Shown here one piece after another: positions 27,894 through 37,195 of a stretch of 64,000 nt of DNA. The DNA lies in NCBI GenBank assembly GCA_963790585.1, contig CAWBOY010000006.1, positions 434,001-498,000 of the forward strand. Reading direction: 5' to 3'. The notes beneath the pieces were generated by a model. It saw only the letters and a list, made by a program, of their open reading frames with translations. It was not told the DNA's origin and searched no databases. The stretch comes from CAWBOY01 sp963790585. GTDB lineage: Bacteria > Planctomycetota > Planctomycetia > Gemmatales > Gemmataceae. Made by a program: the position numbers and the translations under genes. Position 1 is the stretch's first letter; every line of letters starts with the position of its first letter.

Positions 27894-28973
27894 TCACTTC
27901 CTGGCTTTGGACCGCTTTGCAAAAAACTCGAGCCATTGGCGCGTTAGCACGTCCCCGAACTCCTTCGAGTCGCTGAGTTCCTCAGGCAGCTTGCCCCAAA
28001 AAAAGCCGATGACGCCAGCGGAACACTTCTCTGACTCCTCTATGAATTCGCTGAATTCCTCCATGGAACATTTCAGCGGAAACGTCTCCTCAATAACGAC
28101 TGGCTTGCCGACCGAGAAATCCTGAAGCGTTCTTAGCGTCTCCTTCAATTTCCCTTTCTCGGGATAGAGATGCACGCAAAGGAAATCCAGTTTGTCCACA
28201 ATCTTCTCCGGCACGAATCCAGAGCTAAGACCAGGACGATCGAGACTCCAATCCACCAGACCAACAGTGATTAGATGCCGTTTGTCTTTCTCGCGAATAG
28301 CGGTCGTCAGATGCCGAATCCACTGGCGGGCAATGTCGGGCCTGGGCCGATCCTTTTGATCCAGTGTAATGACTTGAACGTAATACTTATCGCCAAATGG
28401 CGGCCCCAGCCAATCTCCGTCTTTTCGCTTGCCGCCAGGAACCACTGGCTCATTCATCAAGTCGTAGCAAAACACCGCCGAGCTATCAGCACAGCGTGTC
28501 GCGATCGCCTGCCAGAAGCGGGCCTGCACGTCCCACCGATCTTTTTCGCCGAGCTTGTCATACCAAGCGGGCACATCCTTTTTGTGGTAACAGCCCAGGC
28601 CGGTAAGATCGAGATAAAGATGTTCCTTCTCGGCCAGATACAACAGCTTTGTCAGCCGGTTCAAGGATTTATCATTTACATTATCCGCACTGATCATGAA
28701 CCTGCCGACCTGGAGATGAACACGAACAACATTGGCCCCCAGATCTTTCATGCGGCGGAAATGTTTCTCGACCATCGGCCACTCGGATTCCCAGTAGTCC
28801 TCAAGCAAACGACTCGCCGAGTCACGATCGTAATTGAAACCCCACGGACGAAACGGCTTGCCTGTTGACTCCAGGACGAATCCCGTCTTGTCTTTGGATA
28901 CGGCTATCCATGGGATCTCGTCCCCAACAGCGGAAATCAGGGATAGTGCGGCCAGAAAATGCGCGATCGCCAT
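27894..28973 (-). CDS. glycoside hydrolase family 5-like (cellulase-fold) protein
   Basis: A 359-residue (beta/alpha)8-barrel glycosidase relative. The acid/base Glu is seen in CYDLMNEPVVPG and the nucleophile Glu in GKPVVIEETFPL. RPWGFNYDRD at the front and LGANVVRVHLQVGRF match the family. The N-terminus (MAIAHFLAALSLISAVG) may be a weak signal peptide, so it probably acts outside the cytoplasm. The substrate cannot be told. It begins 24 bp after the stop of the efflux adaptor gene on the same strand, so it may be the last gene of that operon. No good Shine–Dalgarno is visible. Confidence 0.75.
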   Translation of the reverse strand: MAIAHFLAALSLISAVGDEIPWIAVSKDKTGFVLESTGKPFRPWGFNYDRDSASRLLEDYWESEWPMVEKHFRRMKDLGANVVRVHLQVGRFMISADNVNDKSLNRLTKLLYLAEKEHLYLDLTGLGCYHKKDVPAWYDKLGEKDRWDVQARFWQAIATRCADSSAVFCYDLMNEPVVPGGKRKDGDWLGPPFGDKYYVQVITLDQKDRPRPDIARQWIRHLTTAIREKDKRHLITVGLVDWSLDRPGLSSGFVPEKIVDKLDFLCVHLYPEKGKLKETLRTLQDFSVGKPVVIEETFPLKCSMEEFSEFIEESEKCSAGVIGFFWGKLPEELSDSKEFGDVLTRQWLEFFAKRSKARK

Positions 28974-28997
28974 CTTGTTGTCCGTTTTTTTTGGGAA

Positions 28998-30368
28998 CTA
29001 CTTGAAGTTAGAGTCCGGCTGAATCGCTTGCCCATCAGTTAGTCCAGCCGCGCGCACGGCGATCGTCTCGTTCCCCATTAAATCCTCCCACGTGGAAGGC
29101 GAACCCGATTGTTGCCGCTTTAGAACTTGGATGAACTGTCCGTCGCCGCGGCCGATCTGCACGGCAGTCCGGACCGCCTTGCTACCTTCCACTAGGAAAC
29201 AGACCGTCGAGTTTCCCTGCTTCGCTAAAGCGGAGGTCGGTAACGTCCATCCCTCGGGCAGTTCATTAATGATCTGGGCATACACATACATCCCAGGGCG
29301 CAGCCGGCCGTCCTTGTTCGGTAGGTCGATCTCGGTCCGCAACGTGCGAGACCCAGGTTCCAACGCCCAGGAAGTCCGAGCCACGGTGCCGCTTAGGCTC
29401 GGCCCGGATAGGGACTGGATGGTAAGCTTAACCTCTGCCTTTTCCTTCACGAGTTCCGCGTCCGCTTCGGGCACGTCGATGACGACGCGAACCGGATCGA
29501 GCCGGGCCACCTTGAATAGCCAGTCATTCGGACCGCCGGTCGGCTGCACGAAAGCGCCGTTTTTCACTTTTAGAACTGTCACCACGCCATCAAAGGGGGC
29601 GCGGATCTTCGCGTAACCCAACATGGCCTCTGCTTCAAGGGTATCCGCCTTGGCGACGTCGACGCGAGCTTGCATCGACCGCACATCAGCAAGCGCTTTG
29701 TCCCGATCGGCTTTCGCCTTGCGGACCGCCGCTTCGGTCGAGACCACACGGGCGGCACTGGCCTTGAACTGATTCAGAGTCTCTTCGCGGGATTGATCGT
29801 CGATGGTCCCGGTCTTGGCCAGGCTTGTGAAGCGCCTGGATTCCGATTCCCAGCGATCCTTGAGAGCCTTGGCTTCCACCACCATCGCGTCGGATGTTGC
29901 CAAGTTCGCCTCTGCTGAGGCCACTGCCTTTTGGGCCTGCTCGACGTCCGCTTCTGCCTGCCGGACCATTGCCTCCTTCAGCTTCGTTCGCTGTTCCAAT
30001 TCGGGGACGACAATCTCCGCCAAGATCTCGCCGGCCTCGACGACTTCCTTACCAGATGGATCATATTTCGGTCCACGAATCTTCCGCCCAATATCGTGGA
30101 GGATTCTACCTTCGTGATCGTGAAAAAGCCGAACATACCCCGGAACACGGGCAAAGAGCAGGGTCTCCTCGTAGGCCTGTATGGTCCCCGGCTGTTCCAC
30201 CACGCGCTTGAGCACCTTGCGCTGCGGATGGATAACGCTCACCGTAGTGGGAAGCGCGGCGGTCGCTGCCGTACCATTTGGCGCAGTGGACTGGCCACAT
30301 CCGAACGCACTGAGCAGACCTGCCGCAAGGGTGACGATGCACATTGTGCAAGCAGGACCTATGCTCAC
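28998..30368 (-). CDS. RND efflux periplasmic adaptor (membrane fusion) lipoprotein
   Basis: Links the inner-membrane RND permease to a TolC-type channel. A lipobox-like LLSAFGCGQS near residue 25 suggests a lipid anchor. The biotinyl-lipoyl half motif TIQAYEETLLFARVPGYV is followed by a long alpha-helical hairpin rich in Ala, Glu and Lys (about 130–260). Then LGYAKIRAPFDGVVTVL and the beta-barrel (RLRPGMYVYAQI) follow. At 456 residues it is a normal length. Its ATG overlaps the permease stop as ATGA, so the two are translationally coupled. Confidence 0.92.
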   Translation of the reverse strand: MSIGPACTMCIVTLAAGLLSAFGCGQSTAPNGTAATAALPTTVSVIHPQRKVLKRVVEQPGTIQAYEETLLFARVPGYVRLFHDHEGRILHDIGRKIRGPKYDPSGKEVVEAGEILAEIVVPELEQRTKLKEAMVRQAEADVEQAQKAVASAEANLATSDAMVVEAKALKDRWESESRRFTSLAKTGTIDDQSREETLNQFKASAARVVSTEAAVRKAKADRDKALADVRSMQARVDVAKADTLEAEAMLGYAKIRAPFDGVVTVLKVKNGAFVQPTGGPNDWLFKVARLDPVRVVIDVPEADAELVKEKAEVKLTIQSLSGPSLSGTVARTSWALEPGSRTLRTEIDLPNKDGRLRPGMYVYAQIINELPEGWTLPTSALAKQGNSTVCFLVEGSKAVRTAVQIGRGDGQFIQVLKRQQSGSPSTWEDLMGNETIAVRAAGLTDGQAIQPDSNFK

Positions 30369-33300
30369 GCATGAGTAGTCCTCGCATCGCGCTCCTCGGG
30401 GTTCGGAACGAAGTAGCGGCTCTCGGGATCGCTCGGAGAAAGCGAAACGGATCCGGTCGAGCTTTGGCCCATTAGCAGAGCAAACACGGATGGGAGCAAT
30501 AACAGGGTCGCCAGGGTTGAGGCGACTAGACCTCCGATTACAGCCCGCCCGAGGGGCGCCGTCTGATCGCCTCCCTCGCCGAGTCCTAGGGCCATCGGCA
30601 CCATCCCGGCCATCATCGCCAGACTGGTCATCAAGATTGGCCTGACACGGGTCCTCGCCCCTTCGAGTCCGGCCTCTTTTGCCGCCATGCCTTCCCGGCG
30701 GTAACGGTCGGCGAAGGTCACGAGGAGAATCGCATTGGCCACGGCTACGCCGATGGCCATGATCGCCCCCATGAACGATTGAATGTTTAGCGTCGTCCCG
30801 GTCACCAGAAGAGTCAACACGACTCCAAAGAGCACCGCTGGTACGGCTGACACGGCCGTCAATGCCAACGTGATAGACTGAAAGTAGGCCGTCAACAAGA
30901 GAAAGATTACGCCGACAGCGACCAGTAGACCGAACGCCAAACCTTGAAACATTTCGCGCATCGCGGTGATTTGACCGCGCACCTCGACCTGCACGCCTCC
31001 AGGCGCGGACCCGGCTGCGTTGATGGCGCTTGTAAGGTGCCCGGCGACCCGACCCAGATCTTCACCTTCGATGTTACCCGTCATGCTTACTAGGCGGCGC
31101 ATATTGTAACGATCCACCTCTCCAGGCATTGAACCAAGGGACACGTTGGATATGTCTCGAAGCAATATAGGAGTCTGATCGCTTGACTTTACGGGTACCG
31201 TTTCCACATCGGTTGCCGATTTCATCAATACTTGGGGGATTTCCACCTGGACCTGATATCCGATGCCCGAATTCGGATCCCGCCAAAAGTTCGGCACGAC
31301 GAACCGGCTCGACGCGGTTGCGACTAACAGGGAGCGGGCTGCTTCCTCAGCCGTAACCCCGCTAAATGCCGCTTTCTCTCTGTCAATCTGCACATCGACG
31401 GTGGGATAGTCTAGTGATTGACCATACTGCAAGTCTCTCAGTGATGGAATGGTTGCCAATTGGGCATAGATTTTCGCTGCATGGGCGCGGTTGTCGGCCA
31501 TCTTGGGCCCGCTGACTACCACCTCGATGGGAGTTGGAGATCCGAAACTCATGACATCATTGACGATGTCCGCTGGTTCGAAGGAGAGTCGCAGCTTCTC
31601 AATTTGTTGTTCGACCTTCTCCGTGGGCTCGCCTTCGGCGATCCATTTACGCTTGGTCCACTCTCGCAAATGTGCTGACAGTGTCTCGCGGAGCTTCTTT
31701 TTCAAATCCTCCACTCGCCGCGAGCCATGCTTAAGGGATACACGCATGACAGCCTCCTCCGGGCCACCCATCCACAAGAATACTGTGTTGATTGGGTAGC
31801 TTGAGGCCACGACACCGACATAACCCAGGGTAATCTCTACATTTTCCGGTCCAGCCTCTTTACCGATGAAATTGAGGGCCTCACGGGTGATTTCTTCGGT
31901 CTGCTCGATGCGTGTGCCGTCAGGAGCTTTGAGCCGGAACTGAAACTGCCCCGCGTCGACCTGTGGGAAGATCTCCATGCCCAACATCCGACCGAGAAAG
32001 AAGGTCGCGACCAGGGCCGAGACCAGATAACTTGGAACTACCAACCAGCGTAAGCCGATCGTTAACTCAATCAGCCTCGAAAACCCAAGCGACAACCAGC
32101 TTTGTCGAATCGGCGTGACCGAATGATGATGCTGGTGCCGATTCCGCAACAGCCAAACCGATAGAACGGGTACAAAAGTGCTAGAAAGCACGTAACTGGT
32201 AATCATCGCGAAGCCAACAGCTAACGAAAGCGGCATGAACAGCCCCTTCGCCGAACCTTGCATGAAGAATGAGGGGATGAACACGGCCAGGATCGTAAGC
32301 ATGGCTAGCAGGCGTGGCACCGCCGTTTCGGAATTGCCGCGCCTGACCGCCAGGGCGATCGAGTTTGTTTTTTCCATCTGCCGGTGGATATTCTCAACCT
32401 CCACCGTTGATTCATCGACTAGAATCCCCACAGCCAAAGACAGCCCACCCAGAGTCATCAGGTTGATTGATTGCCCAGTCAAAGCGAGAGAAACAATCGA
32501 GCCGATGAGGGCCAACGGTATGTTGAGGACGACTACAATGACGCTCCGCCAGTCGCGGAGGAACAGAAGCACCATGAGTCCGACGAGTACCGTGGCGAGG
32601 GCACTCTCAAAGGCCAAACCCTTGATTGAGTTGGTGACGTAGGGCGACTGGTCAAACTCGAAGCTCACCTTGATGTCATCAGGCAAGACGGCCCGCATCT
32701 TCGCCAGATCGGCCCTGACATTGTTGACCACGGTCAGCGTCGACGCATCGGCTCGTTTCGTGACGAGGATATAGACGGCGCGTTTACCATTTACCAACGC
32801 ATAGCCAGTCGGAATATCTGTCGCATCCTCAATGAGCGGCTTCTCGGCGATGGGGTCGCGCCGAACAACGTCTCGTAGGAAGACGCCTTTCTTGATTGCG
32901 ATATTGCCTAGTTCTTCGGGCTTCACAACCATTGCGTTGCTGGGCACCAAAGGCATGGAGGTTGTCGTGTAGATATTGCCCGAGGGGCTGATCGTGTTGC
33001 CAGACGTTAGGCAGCGGACGAGATCGTCCGCCGATACATTGTAACCGCGCAACTTATTCGGATCCGCGCGGACGACAATCGTCCGTTGGTTGCCTCCAAA
33101 TGGCGGCGGCGCAGACACACCGGGAATGGACGCGAACATTGGCCGGACCTTGAATAAGGCCTGATCCTGAATTTCGCCTACGGATTTTGTCTCGCTGGAA
33201 AGCACGAGGTAGCCGACCGGCACGCTGCCTGTGTCGAATCGCATGATAAAAGGGGGTACCGTGCCTGGCGGCATGAAGGCCCGAGACCGATTGACATAGC

Positions 33301-33628
33301 CCACTGTCTCCGCCATCGCCTGGGCCATGTCCGTGCCAGGGTGAAAGAAGAGCTTCATCAGGGACACACCCTGAACATTCTTCGACTCGACGTGATGAAT
33401 GCCGTTGATATAGAGGAAGTGATATTCGTAGTAGTTCGCGATGAGCCCTTCCATCTGTGTGGGATCCATGCCGCCATAGGGCTGGGCGACGTAGACGACA
33501 GGGAGATCAAGGCTAGGGAAGATATCCACTTTCATCCGGCTCAAGGCCAGCCAGCCGCCGGCAATGAGGGCGACAATCGCCACCATCATGGTGACGGGAC
33601 GGCGCAGCGCGAACTCAATTGGATTCAT
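30365..33628 (-). CDS. RND family efflux permease
   Basis: Proton-driven multidrug/solute exporter of 1,087 residues with the usual 12-segment layout: MNPIEFALRRPVTMMVAIVA at the start, a periplasmic porter domain, then LAVGILVDESTVEVENIHRQ carrying TM4 acidic residues. The second half repeats the pattern, with ILLVTFADRYRREGM and LMTSLAMMAGMVPMALGLGEG. The VDES variant differs from the GAIVDGA seen in metal exporters such as CzcA, so it belongs to the HAE/AcrB-like side; substrates are unknown. The frame is intact. The operon order is TolC-like (144 bp upstream), permease, adaptor. Confidence 0.93.
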   Translation of the reverse strand: MNPIEFALRRPVTMMVAIVALIAGGWLALSRMKVDIFPSLDLPVVYVAQPYGGMDPTQMEGLIANYYEYHFLYINGIHHVESKNVQGVSLMKLFFHPGTDMAQAMAETVGYVNRSRAFMPPGTVPPFIMRFDTGSVPVGYLVLSSETKSVGEIQDQALFKVRPMFASIPGVSAPPPFGGNQRTIVVRADPNKLRGYNVSADDLVRCLTSGNTISPSGNIYTTTSMPLVPSNAMVVKPEELGNIAIKKGVFLRDVVRRDPIAEKPLIEDATDIPTGYALVNGKRAVYILVTKRADASTLTVVNNVRADLAKMRAVLPDDIKVSFEFDQSPYVTNSIKGLAFESALATVLVGLMVLLFLRDWRSVIVVVLNIPLALIGSIVSLALTGQSINLMTLGGLSLAVGILVDESTVEVENIHRQMEKTNSIALAVRRGNSETAVPRLLAMLTILAVFIPSFFMQGSAKGLFMPLSLAVGFAMITSYVLSSTFVPVLSVWLLRNRHQHHHSVTPIRQSWLSLGFSRLIELTIGLRWLVVPSYLVSALVATFFLGRMLGMEIFPQVDAGQFQFRLKAPDGTRIEQTEEITREALNFIGKEAGPENVEITLGYVGVVASSYPINTVFLWMGGPEEAVMRVSLKHGSRRVEDLKKKLRETLSAHLREWTKRKWIAEGEPTEKVEQQIEKLRLSFEPADIVNDVMSFGSPTPIEVVVSGPKMADNRAHAAKIYAQLATIPSLRDLQYGQSLDYPTVDVQIDREKAAFSGVTAEEAARSLLVATASSRFVVPNFWRDPNSGIGYQVQVEIPQVLMKSATDVETVPVKSSDQTPILLRDISNVSLGSMPGEVDRYNMRRLVSMTGNIEGEDLGRVAGHLTSAINAAGSAPGGVQVEVRGQITAMREMFQGLAFGLLVAVGVIFLLLTAYFQSITLALTAVSAVPAVLFGVVLTLLVTGTTLNIQSFMGAIMAIGVAVANAILLVTFADRYRREGMAAKEAGLEGARTRVRPILMTSLAMMAGMVPMALGLGEGGDQTAPLGRAVIGGLVASTLATLLLLPSVFALLMGQSSTGSVSLSPSDPESRYFVPNPEERDARTTHA

Positions 33629-33772
33629 CGACGTGCCTTCCTGTCAGCAAACAGAACGTTTTCTCACTGAAGGCATAATAACGCCGGCTCGCTTGCGCAT
33701 CCAGGACAGCTAGGTGACAATGACTTTGGGTGTCCTGTCAAATACTCTTCGCAAAGGCGGCAAGAACTTGCA

Positions 33773-35407
33773 CTATTTCGGAGGGCTTTTATCATCTTTG
33801 CCAGCCTGAACAGGATTCGAGCGCGGAGCAGCAAGAGATTCGGCTGGGGTGAGCGAGCCAGTGGTGCGGAGCGTCGGCACATGCTGATCTTGAACTAACC
33901 GTTGGGCAGGTTGTCCTAGGGCACGGTAGAGTCTGAATTGGGCGCGGTTGGCGTCCGCGACGGCTCCGTAAAAGTCGATATAAGCTTGCGCCAGAGCCTG
34001 GACGGCAGCCACCGCCTCCTGCGGCCGAACGAGCAACACAATCTGGTTCCCGGTCCCTTTCGTCTGGCCGAGTGCAACCAGGTTCTTGTCGGCGGATTTC
34101 TGCGCCGAGCGAATACCCTTCTCCGCCAGGTCCACACGGCGAGCCGCGAATTGAGCTTGTGTATAAGCCTGAGCCACTTCCGCCGCCACGCGGTCTTGAA
34201 CACGGAACAAATCGATAACAGCCAGGCGATTTTCGGCTTCACGCAGATGAACTTTTGCCAGGTTTCCAAGACCTAGATTGTCGAATTGCCAGAGCACTTG
34301 AAGGTCCACGTCGCCACGAAGTCCGGCGTTGCCTATCGTGCTGTTGGCACCGCCTGCGAAGACGCCGGCAGCCAGCGTCCCGGTCGCCGGAGTAGAAGAG
34401 CCTCGCAGTAAAATGCTGGGGATCAAGGGCCGTAGCTTCTCTTGTTTCAATAGCGTCAGGGTCAGCTGAACTTGGGCCTGCTGCGACGCGAGTTCGGGCC
34501 GAGAGGTCAAAGCGATCGGAATAAGTTCGTCCAACGGCTTGCGAAGATCAATCAGTTCAACCCTAAGCTGAGGCGGCTCCAGCGGCTCCACCTGCGCCGA
34601 CGGGTCCATGCGGATCACGCGCAAGAGTTCCGCACTCGCTACTTTCCAGCGCTCGTGCGCCAGAAGCTCGGCCTGCTGGCGGCGGTCCAATTCAGCCTCG
34701 GCCCGGTCCGTTTCAAACTCTGGTACGAGTGCCGGAGCCAATTTTTTCGTGCGGTTTACTAATTCTTGTGTGCGTTGGGTGGCTACGATCGCTCCCGCCA
34801 ATTCCCCGCGCGCCTGCTGGACGTTGAAGTAAGAATCGCTGACAGCGAGCATCGTATCGTTGGAGGCCGCTTGCTTATCGGACTCCCTGGCGCGTACCTG
34901 TTGCCGAGCCGCCAGCGGCGCGAAAATGGCGTCGCCCACGTGGAGAATCGCCGCGGTGCCGATGCCAGTCCCCAGACCGAACATCAAACTGCTGCGGCTA
35001 TTATCAAAGACGTTTCCTGCCGTATCCTGTTGCTTGCCGTCGTGGCGAGCATAGTCGCCGCCCACGGTGATGGTCGGCAGCCAAAGAACCTCGGCCTGTT
35101 CCAGAACGGCCACCGCGATCTGGATCCGCTCGGCCGCGGCGGCAACATCCACGGCCCGAACGTTGGCCAATTGCAGCGCGGTCGGCAGGTTAATCGGCAG
35201 CGGCTTCTCGCCAGGCTGCATGATCGGGGCAGCAGGGAGGTCGGAGCTTACAGCAGAAGCTGGTGCGGGAGGAAGATTCAGAGTAGTCGGAGCGACCATC
35301 GGTGGCTGGGCTACATCCGGTTTGCCGAAAGTGCCGGTCGCATAGCAGCCCGTGGCAGCTATCATGCCGCCCAAGAGAATGCTGTGAAGCGTCCGCGTTT
35401 TAGGCAT
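33773..35407 (-). CDS. TolC-family outer membrane efflux lipoprotein
   Basis: Outer-membrane channel subunit of the adjacent RND pump. Lipobox-like IAATGCYA near residue 20 suggests lipidation. Two OEP repeats are visible, starting PINLPTALQLANVRAVDV and LDELIPIALTSRPEL. Long Ala/Gln-rich coiled-coil helices follow each (e.g. AQAYTQAQFAARRVDLAEKG). At 544 residues it is somewhat longer than usual, with Pro-rich N- and C-terminal tails. ATG 35407, with GAAAGG upstream, fits better than 35443. It probably leads the transcript TolC–RND–adaptor–GH5. Confidence 0.9.
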   Translation of the reverse strand: MPKTRTLHSILLGGMIAATGCYATGTFGKPDVAQPPMVAPTTLNLPPAPASAVSSDLPAAPIMQPGEKPLPINLPTALQLANVRAVDVAAAAERIQIAVAVLEQAEVLWLPTITVGGDYARHDGKQQDTAGNVFDNSRSSLMFGLGTGIGTAAILHVGDAIFAPLAARQQVRARESDKQAASNDTMLAVSDSYFNVQQARGELAGAIVATQRTQELVNRTKKLAPALVPEFETDRAEAELDRRQQAELLAHERWKVASAELLRVIRMDPSAQVEPLEPPQLRVELIDLRKPLDELIPIALTSRPELASQQAQVQLTLTLLKQEKLRPLIPSILLRGSSTPATGTLAAGVFAGGANSTIGNAGLRGDVDLQVLWQFDNLGLGNLAKVHLREAENRLAVIDLFRVQDRVAAEVAQAYTQAQFAARRVDLAEKGIRSAQKSADKNLVALGQTKGTGNQIVLLVRPQEAVAAVQALAQAYIDFYGAVADANRAQFRLYRALGQPAQRLVQDQHVPTLRTTGSLTPAESLAAPRSNPVQAGKDDKSPPK

Positions 35408-35730
35408 AGTGAGATACCTTTCGGCGCCTCTCTCATCCGGCATTCAATCTGTCTTGGAAGTCTGGCGAAACTGGGCAAACCATCCCAATGACAAGAGGCT
35501 GCCGTTCGTAATCCTTGTATCGGCTAGATGGCGTGATCTGCTGCAAACGGAAAGAATAATTGCGCTTTTGTTTGAAGGTTAGGAATGAAAGGACCCTACT
35601 GTGTCGAGCGCCCGCCTGATATGATTCTTCGAGGTTCGCCAAATTAACAGCACAATTCGAGATGAGGGTGGAACGGTCAGTCATCGAAAGCAGCGTCGGC
35701 TGATCGACCAATACAATAGGCGGACCAACG
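35408..35730. other. divergent promoter region between efflux operon and ferredoxin–MBL gene
   Basis: About 320 bp without a supported gene, separating two divergent transcripts. I see no clear operator or palindrome. No regulator gene is adjacent on either side. Confidence 0.4.
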
Positions 35731-36597
35731 ATGGCCAACCCTAAAAAGCGTGTCCCCGAAAACGTCCCCGGCGACTTCTTCGTCGATTCTACCTGCATCG
35801 ACTGCGACGCCTGTCGGCAGATCGCGCCGGCTGTCTTCGCTGAGGCCGCAACGACCTCCTTCGTCAAGGCCCAGCCGGCTTCTGGCGCGGATCGCCGGCA
35901 AGCGTTGCAGGCTCTATTGGCTTGTCCAACAGGATCGATTGGTTGTCTTGGTGACGACGACCCCAAGGCGGCGATGAAGGATTTTCCGCTGTTGCTCGAC
36001 GATCCGGTCTACTACTGCGGCTACAACTCGCCCAAGTCTTATGGGGGCAACGCTTACTTCATTCGGCACGCTGGCGGCAACTGGCTCATCGATTCGCCCA
36101 AGTTCGTGACGCCGATGGTTCGCCAGTTGGAGTCGCTCGGCGGCGTCGCTCACATTTTTCTGACGCACCGGGACGACGTGGCGGACGCCCCTTTGTTTGC
36201 CAAGCACTTTGGTAGTCGGCGAATCATCCATGAGGACGAGCTGTCCTTCCAGCCTGGCGCAGAGGTCGTCCTCAATGGAACGGGCCCGTGGGAGCTGGCT
36301 CCAGGTTTTTTGGCGATCGCAACTCCAGGCCACACTCAAGGTCACTGTGTCTTATTGTATCAAGATCGATTCCTGTTCACAGGTGATCATCTGAGCTGGG
36401 ACCGTGACGACCGGCGCCTTGCTTCGTCTGAGGATTACTGTTGGTATTCCTGGCCGCGGCAAGTCGAATCCGTGGAACGGCTGGCGGACTATCGGTTCGA
36501 GTGGGTACTGCCGGGACACGGTCAGCGCGTCTATTTACCGGCCGAGGAAATGCGACAACAGATAGAGTGTTTGGTTGAGACCACGCGGCAGGTGTGA
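35731..36597 (+). CDS. ferredoxin–metallo-beta-lactamase fold fusion hydrolase
   Basis: A 288-residue cytoplasmic protein. Residues 15–75 form a ferredoxin-like domain with Cys22, Cys25, Cys28 (TCIDCDAC) and Cys65 (ACPTGSI), enough for one [4Fe-4S] cluster. The MBL domain follows: FLTHRDDVADA, in which the first His of the HxHxDH motif is kept and the second is Asp, then ATPGHTQGHCVLLY, FLFTGDHL and WVLPGHGQR. The altered HRDDVAD motif implies unusual metal coordination. Such fusions may couple redox state to hydrolysis or thioester chemistry (inference). ATG 35731. Confidence 0.82.
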   Translation: MANPKKRVPENVPGDFFVDSTCIDCDACRQIAPAVFAEAATTSFVKAQPASGADRRQALQALLACPTGSIGCLGDDDPKAAMKDFPLLLDDPVYYCGYNSPKSYGGNAYFIRHAGGNWLIDSPKFVTPMVRQLESLGGVAHIFLTHRDDVADAPLFAKHFGSRRIIHEDELSFQPGAEVVLNGTGPWELAPGFLAIATPGHTQGHCVLLYQDRFLFTGDHLSWDRDDRRLASSEDYCWYSWPRQVESVERLADYRFEWVLPGHGQRVYLPAEEMRQQIECLVETTRQV

Positions 36598-36937
36598 CCG
36601 CCATTGAAATAAACCGTTTTGCTCTTGCAAGTGCCTAAGACCGGTGTATAGTCTTGACTACCTCTTTATCCTTTCGAACCTGAGCCAATCGAAAGTAACA
36701 GAAGTCGGCTCATTTCGATGCTTGATCTTCACGACTGGCTTTTTCCAAGCTCCTTTCGGCGAGACATTTTGTCTCCGCCTGCATTTTCTTTCGCAAATCG
36801 GTCTATTCCTGTGTGTGTTTCTCGCCGTTCTGGTCCCGTTGACCTGTAACGGCTTCTCCTCCGGCCTGCTCATCGAGTTGGCCTACATTCCTGTTGGGAC
36901 ATGAGCCACCCAACAGTATGACTTTTGGCTCGTTTCC
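36598..36937. other. intergenic region, no supported gene
   Basis: About 340 bp between the MBL gene and a zinc-ribbon gene. One 86-codon open frame (36644–36904) is hydrophobic but lacks a ribosome site or recognisable motif, so I do not call it. A TATAGT-like box occurs near 36649 with no good −35. Confidence 0.4.
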
Positions 36938-37195
36938 ATGTTTCGCTGTCAATTGTGTCAGCGCGTTGTTCCACCCCGAACTCCATGTAATACGATCGTT
37001 GTAAAGCAGCGGCCCAAGGTGTATCCACGCCGGCCCTGCGCGAACACCTTTCGGTGTAAACCAAAGGACGGCAAGAGTAAGCTTGCCCACACGGACGATC
37101 CTGGTGGGCAGGGGCAGGAAATCGACCAGCAGGTGAATGTCTGTCCGGCATGTGCGGCTCGACACGCGGAAACCTACGCCAACGCAATCACATGA
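36938..37195 (+). CDS. small zinc-ribbon-like conserved protein
   Basis: An 85-residue protein with an N-terminal FRCQLCQRVVPP and a C-terminal VNVCPACAARH, i.e. two CxxC pairs about 60 residues apart that would fold into a zinc site. Between them is a basic linker (KQRPKVYPRRP, KPKDGKSK). I recall similar small planctomycete proteins with the same ends, which supports it being real. It is convergent with the M24 peptidase gene and overlaps its 3' end by ~22 bp. Role unknown. Confidence 0.65.
   Translation: MFRCQLCQRVVPPRTPCNTIVVKQRPKVYPRRPCANTFRCKPKDGKSKLAHTDDPGGQGQEIDQQVNVCPACAARHAETYANAIT

Noticed and set aside
36644..36904. 86-codon hydrophobic open frame
   Set aside because: No ribosome site or family resemblance; the downstream zinc-ribbon gene explains the coding signal better.
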